A DNA stretch of 64,000 bases, from NCBI RefSeq assembly GCF_013362815.1, contig NZ_JABFVK010000037.1, positions 37,221 to 101,220 of the forward strand, read 5' to 3'. A program made the translations under genes and the position numbers. This document shows, piece after piece, positions 24,120 through 32,920 of the stretch (position 1 is its first letter; every line of letters starts with the position of its first letter). This DNA comes from Hamadaea sp. Its GTDB lineage: Bacteria; Actinomycetota; Actinomycetes; Mycobacteriales; Micromonosporaceae. The notes below the pieces were generated by a model, which searched no databases, had not been told where the DNA came from, and was given only the letters and a program-made list of their open reading frames with translations.

Positions 24120-24524
24120 ATGCAGCTGGACGTGCGTGGCCCGCGATTCGCGGCAGCGCTGACGACGGTCGTCCTCATCGTGATCGCGCTGACCCGGAGC
24201 GGCTGGCTGGCCGCCGCGCAGGCGATCGTCTTCGCCATCGGCGCGATCAGCGCCCGGCACGCCCCCTACGGCGCGCTCTTCCGAGTCCTCGTCGCGCCCC
24301 GGCTCGGCCCGCCGCGCGAAGTCGAGCCGGCCGAACCCGTCCGCTTCGCGCAGGCCGTCGGCTTCGTCTTCGCCCTCGTCGCCGCGATCGGCTTCCTCTC
24401 CGGCGCGACTGCCGTCGGCTTGATCGCTACCGCGTTCGCGCTGGTCGCGGCGTTCCTCAACGCCGTCTTCGGGCTGTGCCTCGGGTGTGAGGCGTACCTG
24501 TTGATGCGGCGACTGCGCGCCTGA
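24120..24524 (+). CDS. DUF4395 family membrane protein
   Basis: A 134-residue protein with three or four membrane helices. It begins 'MQLDVRGPRFAAALTTVVL' and ends with 'FGLCLGCEAYLLMRRLRA', which has the conserved CxxC of DUF4395. The family has no proven function, but the pair of cysteines at the membrane face and the adjacent thioredoxin-like gene suggest a thiol-redox relay partner. The start is ATG 24120. No terminator separates it from the upstream gene. Confidence 0.85.
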   Translation: MQLDVRGPRFAAALTTVVLIVIALTRSGWLAAAQAIVFAIGAISARHAPYGALFRVLVAPRLGPPREVEPAEPVRFAQAVGFVFALVAAIGFLSGATAVGLIATAFALVAAFLNAVFGLCLGCEAYLLMRRLRA

Positions 24525-24565
24525 CTGCCCGCTGCGGCTGCGGGGCAAGATCATCGCAGGATGGG

Positions 24566-24607
24566 GGGATAACGCGGCCTTCCAGCGCGAGAAGGGGACG
24601 TTATCCC
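24566..24607. terminator. probable terminator hairpin after the DUF4395 gene
   Basis: GGGATAACG (24566-24574) pairs with CGTTATCCC (24599-24607) across a 24-base loop. GATAACGCG is then repeated at 24609-24617. It sits between convergent genes and could terminate transcription. The long loop makes this less certain than the other hairpins. Confidence 0.4.
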
Positions 24608-24644
24608 GGATAACGCGCAGCGCCAGTGCCAGCGTGGGCGCGGA

Positions 24645-25307
24645 TCAGCCCGGCCGCCGGAACTCCGCCCGCCACCGCGCCCCGTTGCCGTCCGCGTCCG
24701 GCAGCAGTTCGATCTGGTCGGCGACGAGGCCGTTCGCGGTGAACAGGTCGATGTCCGCGCGGGTCAGTGGCCACGGCGGCCCGTCGGGCACCGGACCGTC
24801 CGGCCGTCGCCGCTGGATCACGATCAGCCGCCCGCCCGGCGCGACCGTCTCGCTGATCGCCGCGACAGCCGCCTCGCGGAGGCGTACCGGTAGCGCTTGC
24901 ACAGTGAAGATCTCGATCACCAACTGGTACGCCTGACGCCAAGCCGGTGGCAGTTCGAAGAGGTCAGCGGCGACATAGTGGACGGAGGAGCCGGGGAACC
25001 GATCGCGTACGCCCGCGATCGCGCTCGGGGAGACGTCGAACGCGGTCACGTCGAAGCCGCGCGCGGCGGCGAACTCCGCGTCGTCGCCATACCCGCAGCC
25101 GATCACCAGCGCCGGTTCGCCGCCACCTTGCAGCTGCACCGCGTCGGCCCACTCGACCAGCAGCGGATGCGGCACCTTCGTGTCCCACGGCACGGTGGCG
25201 TCACCGGCTTCGGCCTCGGCGTACAGGCGCTCGAACCAGCCGGTCGCGTCGTTGTCCGCCGCCGCCTCGGCCGCCAGGGCCCGGGCGTGCTGATCAGGAT
25301 CGGTCAT
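24645..25307 (-). CDS. class I SAM-dependent methyltransferase, TPMT-like
   Basis: A 220-residue methyltransferase. The N-terminal 'WFERLYAEAEAGDATVPWD' is typical of thiopurine-methyltransferase-like enzymes, motif I is 'ALVIGCGYGDDAEFAAARG' and 'VTAFDVSPSAI' follows. 'YQLVIEIFTVQALPVRLRE' contains motif IV. Family members methylate thiols, halides or small oxyanions of selenium/tellurium; the acceptor here is unknown. The start is ATG 25307. A second membrane methyltransferase is encoded 9 bp upstream on the same strand, so the two are probably co-transcribed. Confidence 0.85.
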   Translation of the reverse strand: MTDPDQHARALAAEAAADNDATGWFERLYAEAEAGDATVPWDTKVPHPLLVEWADAVQLQGGGEPALVIGCGYGDDAEFAAARGFDVTAFDVSPSAIAGVRDRFPGSSVHYVAADLFELPPAWRQAYQLVIEIFTVQALPVRLREAAVAAISETVAPGGRLIVIQRRRPDGPVPDGPPWPLTRADIDLFTANGLVADQIELLPDADGNGARWRAEFRRPG

Positions 25308-25316
25308 GTTCCGATG

Positions 25317-25859
25317 CTATCGGGATGATCGGGTTTCGCCCGGCGAGTCGGACGGCCGCCACGGATACAGCCGCGGCAACCAGGCCGGGACGTGCCGCCG
25401 ATACTCCTCGTACTCGTCGCCGTACGCCCGCAGCAGCGTCGGCTCCTCGTAGAACTTCACGAACGCGGCCGGCAGGATCCAGGTGACCACGGCGTAGGCG
25501 ACGAGCACCGGACGGCCGAGCATCATCGCCTGCCCGACGACGCACGCGATGACGGCGACGTACATCGGGTTGCGGACGAAGCGGTAGAGCCCACCGAGAA
25601 CGAGCCGCCGGGTGGGCGCGACCGGGGCGGGCGTCCCCGCGCCCTCCCAGACGAACTGGCCGAACGACCACAAGAGAGCGCCTGCTCCGACGGCCAGCAG
25701 AATCGCGCCGACCAGCTGCAGCACGAAGACGGTCGACCCGGTACGCCATCCGCCGGTCAGCCACCAGGGCACCAGCCCGGCGACCACTCCTGGCGCGACG
25801 ACCAGGAACAACAGGCTGCCCAACGCGGCACGCCACCGATCCGGCCCGTTCTCCGGCAT
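25317..25859 (-). CDS. isoprenylcysteine carboxyl methyltransferase (ICMT/PEMT)-family membrane protein
   Basis: A 180-residue integral membrane methyltransferase-like protein with four or five helices. The C-terminal signature is present: 'GGLYRFVRNPMYVAVIACVV' followed by 'FYEEPTLLRAYGDEYEEYRR', the SAM-binding RNP-x-Y and EE-x-L-x-x-x-(F/Y)-G elements. Bacterial relatives methylate isoprenoid or phospholipid substrates, but most are uncharacterised. I start at ATG 25859, because upstream in-frame sequence lacks a conserved character. Confidence 0.85.
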   Translation of the reverse strand: MPENGPDRWRAALGSLLFLVVAPGVVAGLVPWWLTGGWRTGSTVFVLQLVGAILLAVGAGALLWSFGQFVWEGAGTPAPVAPTRRLVLGGLYRFVRNPMYVAVIACVVGQAMMLGRPVLVAYAVVTWILPAAFVKFYEEPTLLRAYGDEYEEYRRHVPAWLPRLYPWRPSDSPGETRSSR

Positions 25860-26021
25860 GACCGGCAGCGTAGTCCCGGCATCCGCAGTGGACGCCCCCG
25901 GCCCGCGTACGCTGACCGTTCGGCGTGAATCACTCACCTTGCGGGCGAGTGCCGGGAAGGACGCTGAACCTCACGATGTCCGATGGAAATGCCTGAGTTC
26001 CCCCGGACTTGAGAGGCTTCA

Positions 26022-26849
26022 GTGTCTGACAACGAGGCCGCCGGCCTCCCGAACGACTCCCAAGACAGCCCGCCGCGCGACGAGCGTGGCAGGTACGTCA
26101 ACTCGCGCCGCCAGGCGGCCGACGCCGCGGCAGCGGAAGCGGCTGCGGCGAGCGCTGCTGCTGCCGACACGCCGTACGCCGCACCGTCGAACGAGCCGGT
26201 CGAGCAGGCGTACGCGGAAGAGCCGCCGGCGGCACCCACACCGGCTCCGGCTCCGGCTCCGAGCGAGCCGGCGTCCGGCGGGGCGACCACGCCGCCCGCC
26301 GCACCACCGCCGTCCTCCGGTACGCCGGAGAAGAAGCGCCGCCGCTGGTGGCTCTGGCTGCTCCTGCTGCTTCTTCTGTTGCTGTGCTGTGCCGCCGGAC
26401 TGATCTACTGGGGCAACCGCGACGACGGCACCAGCTCGACGTCGGCCACGCCGTCGCCGAGTGCGGCGACCACGACGGCTGCCGCACCCACGTCCCCGAG
26501 CCCGTCTGCGGCGGCGACCGCCACCACGGAACCCGGCGGGGCGAGCGCGACCCCGACGACGAGCGCGGGCACGGGAACGAGCGTGTCGCCGTCGGCAGCT
26601 CCGTCGGTCTCTCCCTCGTCGGTCACGATCAGCGTCCCGAACGTCGTGGGGGAGAAGGCGTCGTCGGCGCAGCAGATCCTGACCGACGCCGGATTCTCGA
26701 CGATCACCTGCAAGGATCAGACCGGCAACGTGGTGACCGCGTTGGACGGCTACGTCGTGACCGCGCAGTCGCCGAAGGCTGGCACCGCCGTCGCGGCGGA
26801 CACGCCGATCAACCTCACCTGCAAGCCCTCCGCCGGCGGCAAGGGCTGA
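26022..26849 (+). CDS. single-pass membrane protein with one extracellular PASTA domain
   Basis: A 275-residue protein. A polar Ala/Pro-rich cytoplasmic part (1-105) is followed by a basic cluster and a Leu-rich membrane helix ('WWLWLLLLLLLLLCCAAGLI', about 109-128), a Ser/Thr/Ala-rich external linker, and one PASTA domain at about 205-270 ('VPNVVGEKASSAQQILTDAG', 'VVTAQSPKAGTAVAADTPIN'). PASTA domains bind peptidoglycan muropeptides or beta-lactams, usually in PknB kinases and PBPs. There is no kinase domain here, so a wall sensor or tether is likely. The start is GTG 26022. Confidence 0.85.
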   Translation: MSDNEAAGLPNDSQDSPPRDERGRYVNSRRQAADAAAAEAAAASAAAADTPYAAPSNEPVEQAYAEEPPAAPTPAPAPAPSEPASGGATTPPAAPPPSSGTPEKKRRRWWLWLLLLLLLLLCCAAGLIYWGNRDDGTSSTSATPSPSAATTTAAAPTSPSPSAAATATTEPGGASATPTTSAGTGTSVSPSAAPSVSPSSVTISVPNVVGEKASSAQQILTDAGFSTITCKDQTGNVVTALDGYVVTAQSPKAGTAVAADTPINLTCKPSAGGKG

Positions 26850-26867
26850 GCGGTAGGTGAGCTGACG

Positions 26868-26904
26868 CACGCTTCCGGGGCGTACTGCGCGTCCCGGAAG
26901 CGTG
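26868..26904 (+). terminator. terminator hairpin after the PASTA gene
   Basis: A perfect 12-bp stem (26868-26879 and 26893-26904) with a 13-base loop begins 19 bp after the stop codon. It should insulate the PASTA gene from the ABC-F leader that begins immediately after. Confidence 0.75.
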
Positions 26905-26920
26905 TTAGTCTGGCCGGACT

Positions 26921-26932
26921 ATGGAGCTGTGA
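26921..26932 (+). CDS. three-codon leader ORF Met-Glu-Leu-stop
   Basis: ATG-GAG-CTG-TGA lies 77 bp upstream of the ABC-F ribosome-protection gene. A TAGTCT sequence at 26906-26911 could be a -10 box, which would start the transcript within a few bases of this ATG and make the mini-ORF leaderless. Its stop codon overlaps the first base of the 5' arm of the terminator-like stem. That is where a drug-stalled ribosome would need to sit to free the downstream ribosome site. Such tiny ORFs also occur by chance, so this is an inference. Confidence 0.45.
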   Translation: MEL

Positions 26933-27008
26933 CACCACCGACCTAGCCCGCGCCCGAGGTGACGACACCCGGCGGGCTTCCTTCAGACCCTTTCGGTGGT
27001 GTCTTTTC

Positions 27009-27010
<2 letters not shown>
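26931..27010 (+). promoter_or_regulatory. attenuator-like leader of the ABC-F gene
   Basis: GACACCACCGA (26931-26941) and TCGGTGGTGTC (26993-27003) form a perfect 11-bp stem followed by TTTTCTT, which resembles an intrinsic terminator ending at the ABC-F start codon. The 3' arm also contains GGTGGT, the only Shine-Dalgarno-like sequence for the TTG start at 27009, so the stem would hide it. Inside the loop is a second hairpin, AGCCCGC (26945-26951) with GCGGGCT (26972-26978). A ribosome halted at the Met-Glu-Leu leader would cover the 5' arm and open the gene. Confidence 0.6.
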
Positions 27011-28622
<1,612 letters not shown>

Positions 28623-28718
28623 AGCAGTGGTGGCCGGCAGGCAAGTCCTGTCCGGCCACCGCTCGGATTGAAAACTACGGCGACCGGGTATGCGAGCCCC
28701 GCTTCGAAAGGAGGGGCC

Positions 28719-29306
28719 ATGTCACCCGCACAAGTCGTTCTCCTGCTCGTGGTAGCCGCGGTCATCGCGGCGGCCGTCGTGATCGGAATCCGGATGCAGC
28801 GCAGTCGCAAGCTGCAGGCCACTTTCGGCGACGAGTACACCCGCCTGGTCTCCGAACACGAGACCAAGGCGGCCGCCGAGAAGGAGATGCTCGATCGGCA
28901 ACGTCGGCACGCGGAGCTCGACCTTCGGCCACTGACGCCGGAGGCCCGGAGCAGATACGCTGATGAATGGCAGGAGGTCCAGGCGCGATTCGTCGACGCG
29001 CCCGAGGACTCCGTCGGCGCCGCCGACGAGGTCGTGACCCGGCTCGTGGGTGAGATCGGGTACCCGACCGGAGATTACGACGACCAGGTCGCGCAGCTGT
29101 CCGTCGACCACGCCCGAACGCTTTCGGCCTATCGGCAGGCGCACGAGATCAGCGAGCGCGCCCGCCGCCACGAGGCTTCCGTCGAGGAGCTCCGGCAGGC
29201 GGTAGTGCAGTACCGCGAGCTCGTCTCCGAACTGCTCGGCGAGGAGCCCGTGCCGCCCCAGCGGCCGCAGCCGACCGCGGAAAGTCGCCCGGCATCGCGG
29301 CCGTGA
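28719..29306 (+). CDS. single-pass membrane protein with a conserved cytoplasmic helical domain
   Basis: A 195-residue protein. An N-terminal helix ('QVVLLLVVAAVIAAAVVIGI', about 5-24) is followed by a soluble helical domain: 'ATFGDEYTRLVSEHETKAAA', then 'LTPEARSRYADEWQEVQARF' and 'VEELRQAVVQYRELVSELLG'. The 'W-EVQ-RFVD-P--A' core and the 'LRQAV-(V/Q)-YR-L' helix recur at the C-terminus of the next gene's product, so the two proteins share a domain. ATG 28719 has AAAGGAGGGG upstream. The pair looks like an actinobacterial membrane-soluble partnership; its function is unknown. Confidence 0.82.
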   Translation: MSPAQVVLLLVVAAVIAAAVVIGIRMQRSRKLQATFGDEYTRLVSEHETKAAAEKEMLDRQRRHAELDLRPLTPEARSRYADEWQEVQARFVDAPEDSVGAADEVVTRLVGEIGYPTGDYDDQVAQLSVDHARTLSAYRQAHEISERARRHEASVEELRQAVVQYRELVSELLGEEPVPPQRPQPTAESRPASRP

Positions 29307-29405
29307 CCCGCCGCGCCTCCCACGACGCGGCCACCCGTAGGCCGCGTACCACGACGCGGCAAGAGTTCACCGCGTCCACCGACGCGGCGTGAAAGGGGAA
29401 AGCTT

Positions 29406-30767
29406 ATGCAGTCAGACCAGATCCGGGGGCCGCTGGCGCCTTCGGGTCAGCCGGAGGAGCCGCAGGTCATCGACGACTTCGCCGCCGACATCGACAACCA
29501 CGTCACCGCCGACCCCGAGGTCGACGAGCAGCGGTTGGTGCCCGCGCAACGGGACCCCGCCGACTCGGAGACCACCGACTCCGTGACCGCCGAGCCGGCG
29601 GAGCCGGTCGCTGAGTCCGATGCTGAGTCCGATGTGGACGACGTGACCTCCGACGCCGAAGAACCTCCCGGCGATGCGGCCGCCGCCGACGAGGCGGACG
29701 TGGCCGACGACGAGCGCGTGAACGACGTCGCCGAGGCGCTCGCCGATGAAGCGGACGAGGCCGACGAGGCGGGCGAGCCATCTGACGAACCCGCTGACGC
29801 GGCGGAGACGGTGGACGCAGCCGATCTGGCCGAGTCGCCCGGCGACGACGCTACCGAAGCACCGAGCGACGCCGTCGACAGCGACGACACAGCGGAATCG
29901 CTCGCGGACGAGCCGGTGGACGCGGCTGACGTCGCGGACGAAGAAGCAAGCGCCGACGGCGATGTCGTAGACGACGAACCGGTGGACGCAGCCGACCTCA
30001 CGGAGTCGCAGGGCGACGAGCTTTCGGCGGAGCCCAGCGCAGAGACGGACGGCGAGGCCGAAGCGGAATCGCTCGCGGACGAGGCCGACGTCGTGGACGA
30101 GGAAACGAGCGCCGAAGCCGACGACACCACCGAGCCTTCGGACACGGCGGACGCCGCCGACCTCGCCGAGTCGCCTGGCGACGAGCTTTCGGCGGAGCCC
30201 AGCGCAGAAGCGGACGTCGCGGACGAAGAAGCAAGCGCCGACGGCGATGTCGTAGACGACGAACCGGTGGACGCGGCCGACCTCACGGACGTCGCGGACG
30301 AAGACGGAGACACCGAAGCCGAGGACGCCACCGAGTCTGCGGACACGGTGGACGCGGCCGACCTGGCCGAGTCGCCAGGCGACGAGGTCTCGGCGGAGCC
30401 GAGCGCAGAGGCGGAGGTCGCCGACGAAGCCGACGACACCGACACGGAGGACGCGGCCGACGGTGCTGCGGCTGACATCACGGAGTATCCGCTGCCGGTC
30501 GTGGCCGGTGTGTGGGATGCGACAGCGGCCGAGGATCTGCGCCGCAGGTGGCACGAGGTGCAGGTGCGGTTCGTGGACGATCCGGCGGCTGCGGCGCGCG
30601 ACGCTCAGGGTCTCGCCGACGAGGCTCTGGACGGCCTGACGGCGGCGTTGGCGGAGCGTAAGCGCGCCTTGTCCGAGTGGGAGGACGCCGAGGGTGACAC
30701 CGAGCGGCTGCGGCAGGCCGTTCAGCGTTATCGGGATCTGTTCGAGTTCGCCCTGCCGAAGGAGTAG
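29406..30767 (+). CDS. highly acidic repetitive protein with a conserved C-terminal helical domain
   Basis: A 453-residue protein. Residues 15-355 are almost entirely Ala, Asp, Glu, Ser, Val and Pro in imperfect repeats such as 'AADLAESPGDELSAEPSAEA' and 'ADGDVVDDEPVDAADLT', giving an extreme negative charge and probable disorder. A 77-bp DNA unit is present twice with one mismatch (29928-30004 and 30213-30289). The final ~95 residues are a folded domain ('DLRRRWHEVQVRFVDDPAAA', 'LRQAVQRYRDLFEF') homologous to that of the preceding membrane protein. ATG 29406 follows AAAGGGGAAAG. It may act as an acidic scaffold or chaperone-like partner. Confidence 0.8.
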   Translation: MQSDQIRGPLAPSGQPEEPQVIDDFAADIDNHVTADPEVDEQRLVPAQRDPADSETTDSVTAEPAEPVAESDAESDVDDVTSDAEEPPGDAAAADEADVADDERVNDVAEALADEADEADEAGEPSDEPADAAETVDAADLAESPGDDATEAPSDAVDSDDTAESLADEPVDAADVADEEASADGDVVDDEPVDAADLTESQGDELSAEPSAETDGEAEAESLADEADVVDEETSAEADDTTEPSDTADAADLAESPGDELSAEPSAEADVADEEASADGDVVDDEPVDAADLTDVADEDGDTEAEDATESADTVDAADLAESPGDEVSAEPSAEAEVADEADDTDTEDAADGAAADITEYPLPVVAGVWDATAAEDLRRRWHEVQVRFVDDPAAAARDAQGLADEALDGLTAALAERKRALSEWEDAEGDTERLRQAVQRYRDLFEFALPKE

Positions 30768-30779
30768 ACGGCCGGTTGT

Positions 30780-30812
30780 GGTGGCCGCCGGAAGCCAGAT
30801 CCGGTGGCCACC
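30780..30812 (+). terminator. terminator after the acidic-protein gene
   Basis: Arms 30780-30791 and 30801-30812 pair over 12 bp with a single G-T wobble, closing a 9-base loop, 13 bp after the stop codon. Confidence 0.65.
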
Positions 30813-30823
30813 CACCCGGTTCA

Positions 30824-30883
30824 CGGCCATGATCAGCGGAAGTTTCGCGGTGCTATAGCCCCGCGAAACTTCCGCTGATCATG
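30824..30883. repeat. family B repeat box within a 56-bp palindrome
   Basis: Arms 30828-30850 and 30861-30883 are perfect 23-bp reverse complements, and the 10-base centre contains GCTATAGC, itself a palindrome, so the whole 56 bp is symmetric except for one pair. Bases 30824-30853 match 54957-54986 with one mismatch. Ends are GATCATG. It lies between convergent genes. Confidence 0.8.
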
Positions 30884-30934
30884 ATCCGCCGTGGAATCAG
30901 AGCGCTGATCATGATCCGTCCGTGGAATCAGAGC
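30874..30934. repeat. tandem duplication of repeat edge plus gene 3' end
   Basis: A 30-31 bp unit, beginning GCTGATCATGATCCG and ending GTGGAATCAGAGC, is present twice in tandem (30874-30903 and 30904-30934), differing by a single-base length change. The second copy includes the stop codon of the HD-Pnk gene, so the junction of repeat and gene end has been duplicated. Confidence 0.75.
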
Positions 30935-32049
30935 CGGGTGTCGAGCCAGGACACGGCGTGTGCCTCGGTCAGGTCGGGCGTCTCCCACCGGCCGATCATG
31001 CGCTCCACGGCGGCGGCCGGCACCGGCGACGTACGCGAGGAGTTGCGCGCCGAAACGACGCCGGGCGGCGCTTCGAGGGACACGACATGCACCCGGGCGC
31101 CGTAGCCGGCGGCGAGCGAGACGACCTGCTGGCGTACTTGGCGGGACACGTTCGTCGCGTTCCACACGAACGGTGTACGCGTCCGCAGAAAGGACCGCGC
31201 CTGAGCCCGAGCGGCCGCCAGCACCGGTCCCTGCGGCGCTGTCGGGCGTACGCCCAACGACACCCGCAACGCGTCGAGGCTGATCACCGGAAGGTCCAGA
31301 CCGGCGACGTAGTAGTCCTTGCCGACGCCGGGCAGCCCGGACATCACGGTGACGGTGAAGGCCGTGTCGTCGTACGCCGCCCACCGCGGGTCACGCCCGG
31401 GAGTCGCGAAGTAGCCGTACCGCGCGTGGTCGTTGGCGAACGGAAACGGCCGGTCCAGCACCCCGAGGTCCGCGCAGTACTCGCGGTACAACGCGATGTT
31501 GTCCAGCACCGCCGACGCATCCGTGCACACCCGGCCGAGGATGTCGGCGGTCGCGAGCGTCGCCAGATCGTCGTTGCTCGCCGTGATCGACACCCGCAGC
31601 ACGATCTCCTCCAGATCGTCGCGTTCCAGGGCCCAGAACGGGATCTGGTGGTGCCGCACCAACGCTGCGACCTGTTCGCGGAACCCGAGCGGGGCGTCGA
31701 GCTCCCAGAGGATGCGCCGGGCGGCCAGTTCCCCGCGCCGGGAATGCCCGTGCGCTGTGATCGATCCGTCCGCCTCTGTCCGCGTACAATATGGTTTCGC
31801 GACGTCGTGCAGTAACACGGCCGCGAACAACCGGGCCCGATGGTCGGGATCGAGCGCGCGCCACGACGGCAGCGACGCGAGCGCCTCGGCCGCGAGCCGC
31901 GTGTGGGTCGCGACGTCGCCCTCGGCATGGTGGCGCGGGTCCTGCTCGACGCCTTCCAGGCGGCGCAGCCACGCGAACGCCGAGCGCAGCCGCGGCCAAT
32001 CGACCGTCCACTCCGGACCGCGCGGGCAGAGCTCGTCAAAGATGCGCAT
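30928..32049 (-). CDS. HD-Pnk: HD phosphoesterase fused to polynucleotide 5'-kinase (RNA end healing)
   Basis: A 373-residue two-domain protein. The N-terminal HD phosphohydrolase domain (about 35-190) has 'HHAEGDVATHT', 'AAVLLHDVAKPYC', 'HGHSRRG', 'LVRHHQIPFW' and 'TADILGR'. The C-terminal P-loop kinase domain has 'VMSGLPGVGKDYYV' at about 235-248, 'VISLDALRVSLG' and a lid with 'RNSSRTSPVPAAAVERM'. This architecture matches the HD-Pnk enzymes, which remove 2',3'-cyclic phosphate and add a 5'-phosphate to broken RNA or DNA. The gene for an RNA ligase overlaps its start by 14 bp, so the two steps of repair are in one operon. Confidence 0.85.
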   Translation of the reverse strand: MRIFDELCPRGPEWTVDWPRLRSAFAWLRRLEGVEQDPRHHAEGDVATHTRLAAEALASLPSWRALDPDHRARLFAAVLLHDVAKPYCTRTEADGSITAHGHSRRGELAARRILWELDAPLGFREQVAALVRHHQIPFWALERDDLEEIVLRVSITASNDDLATLATADILGRVCTDASAVLDNIALYREYCADLGVLDRPFPFANDHARYGYFATPGRDPRWAAYDDTAFTVTVMSGLPGVGKDYYVAGLDLPVISLDALRVSLGVRPTAPQGPVLAAARAQARSFLRTRTPFVWNATNVSRQVRQQVVSLAAGYGARVHVVSLEAPPGVVSARNSSRTSPVPAAAVERMIGRWETPDLTEAHAVSWLDTRL

Positions 32050-32818
32050 AGAGCGCCCCCGGATCGGCGAGACGGTTGGCCACGATCGGCCGCTCCGACC
32101 AGTGCGTGCCGGAGTCGAGGATCGCGGTCAGAAAGCTTGCGCGCACCCACTTGTAGCGCTCGACGACGCGGCCGTCCTCCTCCACCTTGAGGTACAGCCC
32201 CTCCATCTCGTCGGCGGCGTCGGTCTCCGCGACGACCCGATCCGCGTCGGTCCCCGCCTCCACCGCGGCCGCGCGCAGACTCTCGCGCCACCCGGCGGTC
32301 CGGCAGGTCGACCGCCCCACGAGCGCCGTCAGCTCACTCATCGCGGTGACGCGGCCTTCGCGCAGCACCGGCACACTCGTCACCGGCAGGCCCGCGAGCA
32401 TCTCGCGGCGGCGGTCGGTGCTCAAGAACTCACTTGTACGCACATCGAACACATCGAATTCGCAGAAGTAGTGCGGCAGCGCGTCGTAGAAGACGGTGTG
32501 CTTGGCATAGAGCCATTCGCCGTAGAGCACGAAGCGATCGCCGAGCACCGGCCGAAGCCGGTCGGCGACCGTCGCCGCCCACGACTTGAGCGGCGCGAAC
32601 TGCTTCTCGCGGGGACCACCGCTCAGATAGTGCCCCCGTGACTGGAGCAGCAGGCGGCCGTCGGCGTCGAAGCTGATCCCGGCGTTGGCGCCGTCGAGTT
32701 TCTCCTCGACGACCAGGTGCCGGCCGCGTACGGCGTCGAACGGCGCCTGCGCGAGGTCGTGGTCGCCCGGCTGCAGGCGCGACCCGGCCAGATGCGGCGT
32801 ACGCGGATACTTGAACAC
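32036..32818 (-). CDS. Rnl2-like RNA ligase
   Basis: A 260-residue ATP-dependent ligase of the covalent nucleotidyltransferase superfamily. Motif I is 'VVEEKLDGANAGI', with Lys40 as the adenylation site. Downstream are 'LYGEWLYAKHTVFYDALPHY' (motifs III/IIIa), 'EGLYLKVEEDG' (motif IV) and 'RYKWVR' (motif V). The short length and lack of OB or BRCT domains point to RNA rather than DNA ligation. I start at GTG 32818, where the family's usual 'FKYPRTPHLAGSRLQPGD' begins. A TATAAC box 7 bp upstream suggests a leaderless transcript. It is followed by HD-Pnk, which prepares the ends that this enzyme would seal. Confidence 0.87.
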   Translation of the reverse strand: MFKYPRTPHLAGSRLQPGDHDLAQAPFDAVRGRHLVVEEKLDGANAGISFDADGRLLLQSRGHYLSGGPREKQFAPLKSWAATVADRLRPVLGDRFVLYGEWLYAKHTVFYDALPHYFCEFDVFDVRTSEFLSTDRRREMLAGLPVTSVPVLREGRVTAMSELTALVGRSTCRTAGWRESLRAAAVEAGTDADRVVAETDAADEMEGLYLKVEEDGRVVERYKWVRASFLTAILDSGTHWSERPIVANRLADPGALYAHL

Positions 32819-32824
32819 CCGACA

Positions 32825-32830
32825 GTTATA
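32825..32830 (-). promoter_or_regulatory. -10 box of the RNA-repair operon
   Basis: TATAAC on the minus strand lies 7 bases before GTG 32818, where a transcript would start at or next to the start codon, giving a leaderless mRNA. The surrounding stretch (32819-32850) is AT-rich compared with its neighbours. Confidence 0.5.
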
Positions 32831-32920
32831 GAGACTCGAAAACCGCTTGTGCCAGGGATTTCGCGAATGCGTGACACGCACGTGACACCGGTTCGCATTG
32901 ATGCACTAGGGTGTGCGCTC

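Noticed and set aside
26902..26946. An alternative leader ORF of 14 codons starting with GTG that also spans the 5' arm of the ABC-F leader stem.
   Set aside because: It has poor ribosome-site spacing, and its start lies before the likely transcript start. The three-codon ORF fits better, though the longer one is not excluded.
29412..30830. A long open frame antisense to the acidic repeat gene.
   Set aside because: The repetitive GC-rich coding strand leaves the opposite strand free of stops. The acidic reading has a ribosome site and a conserved C-terminal domain, and the antisense one has neither.
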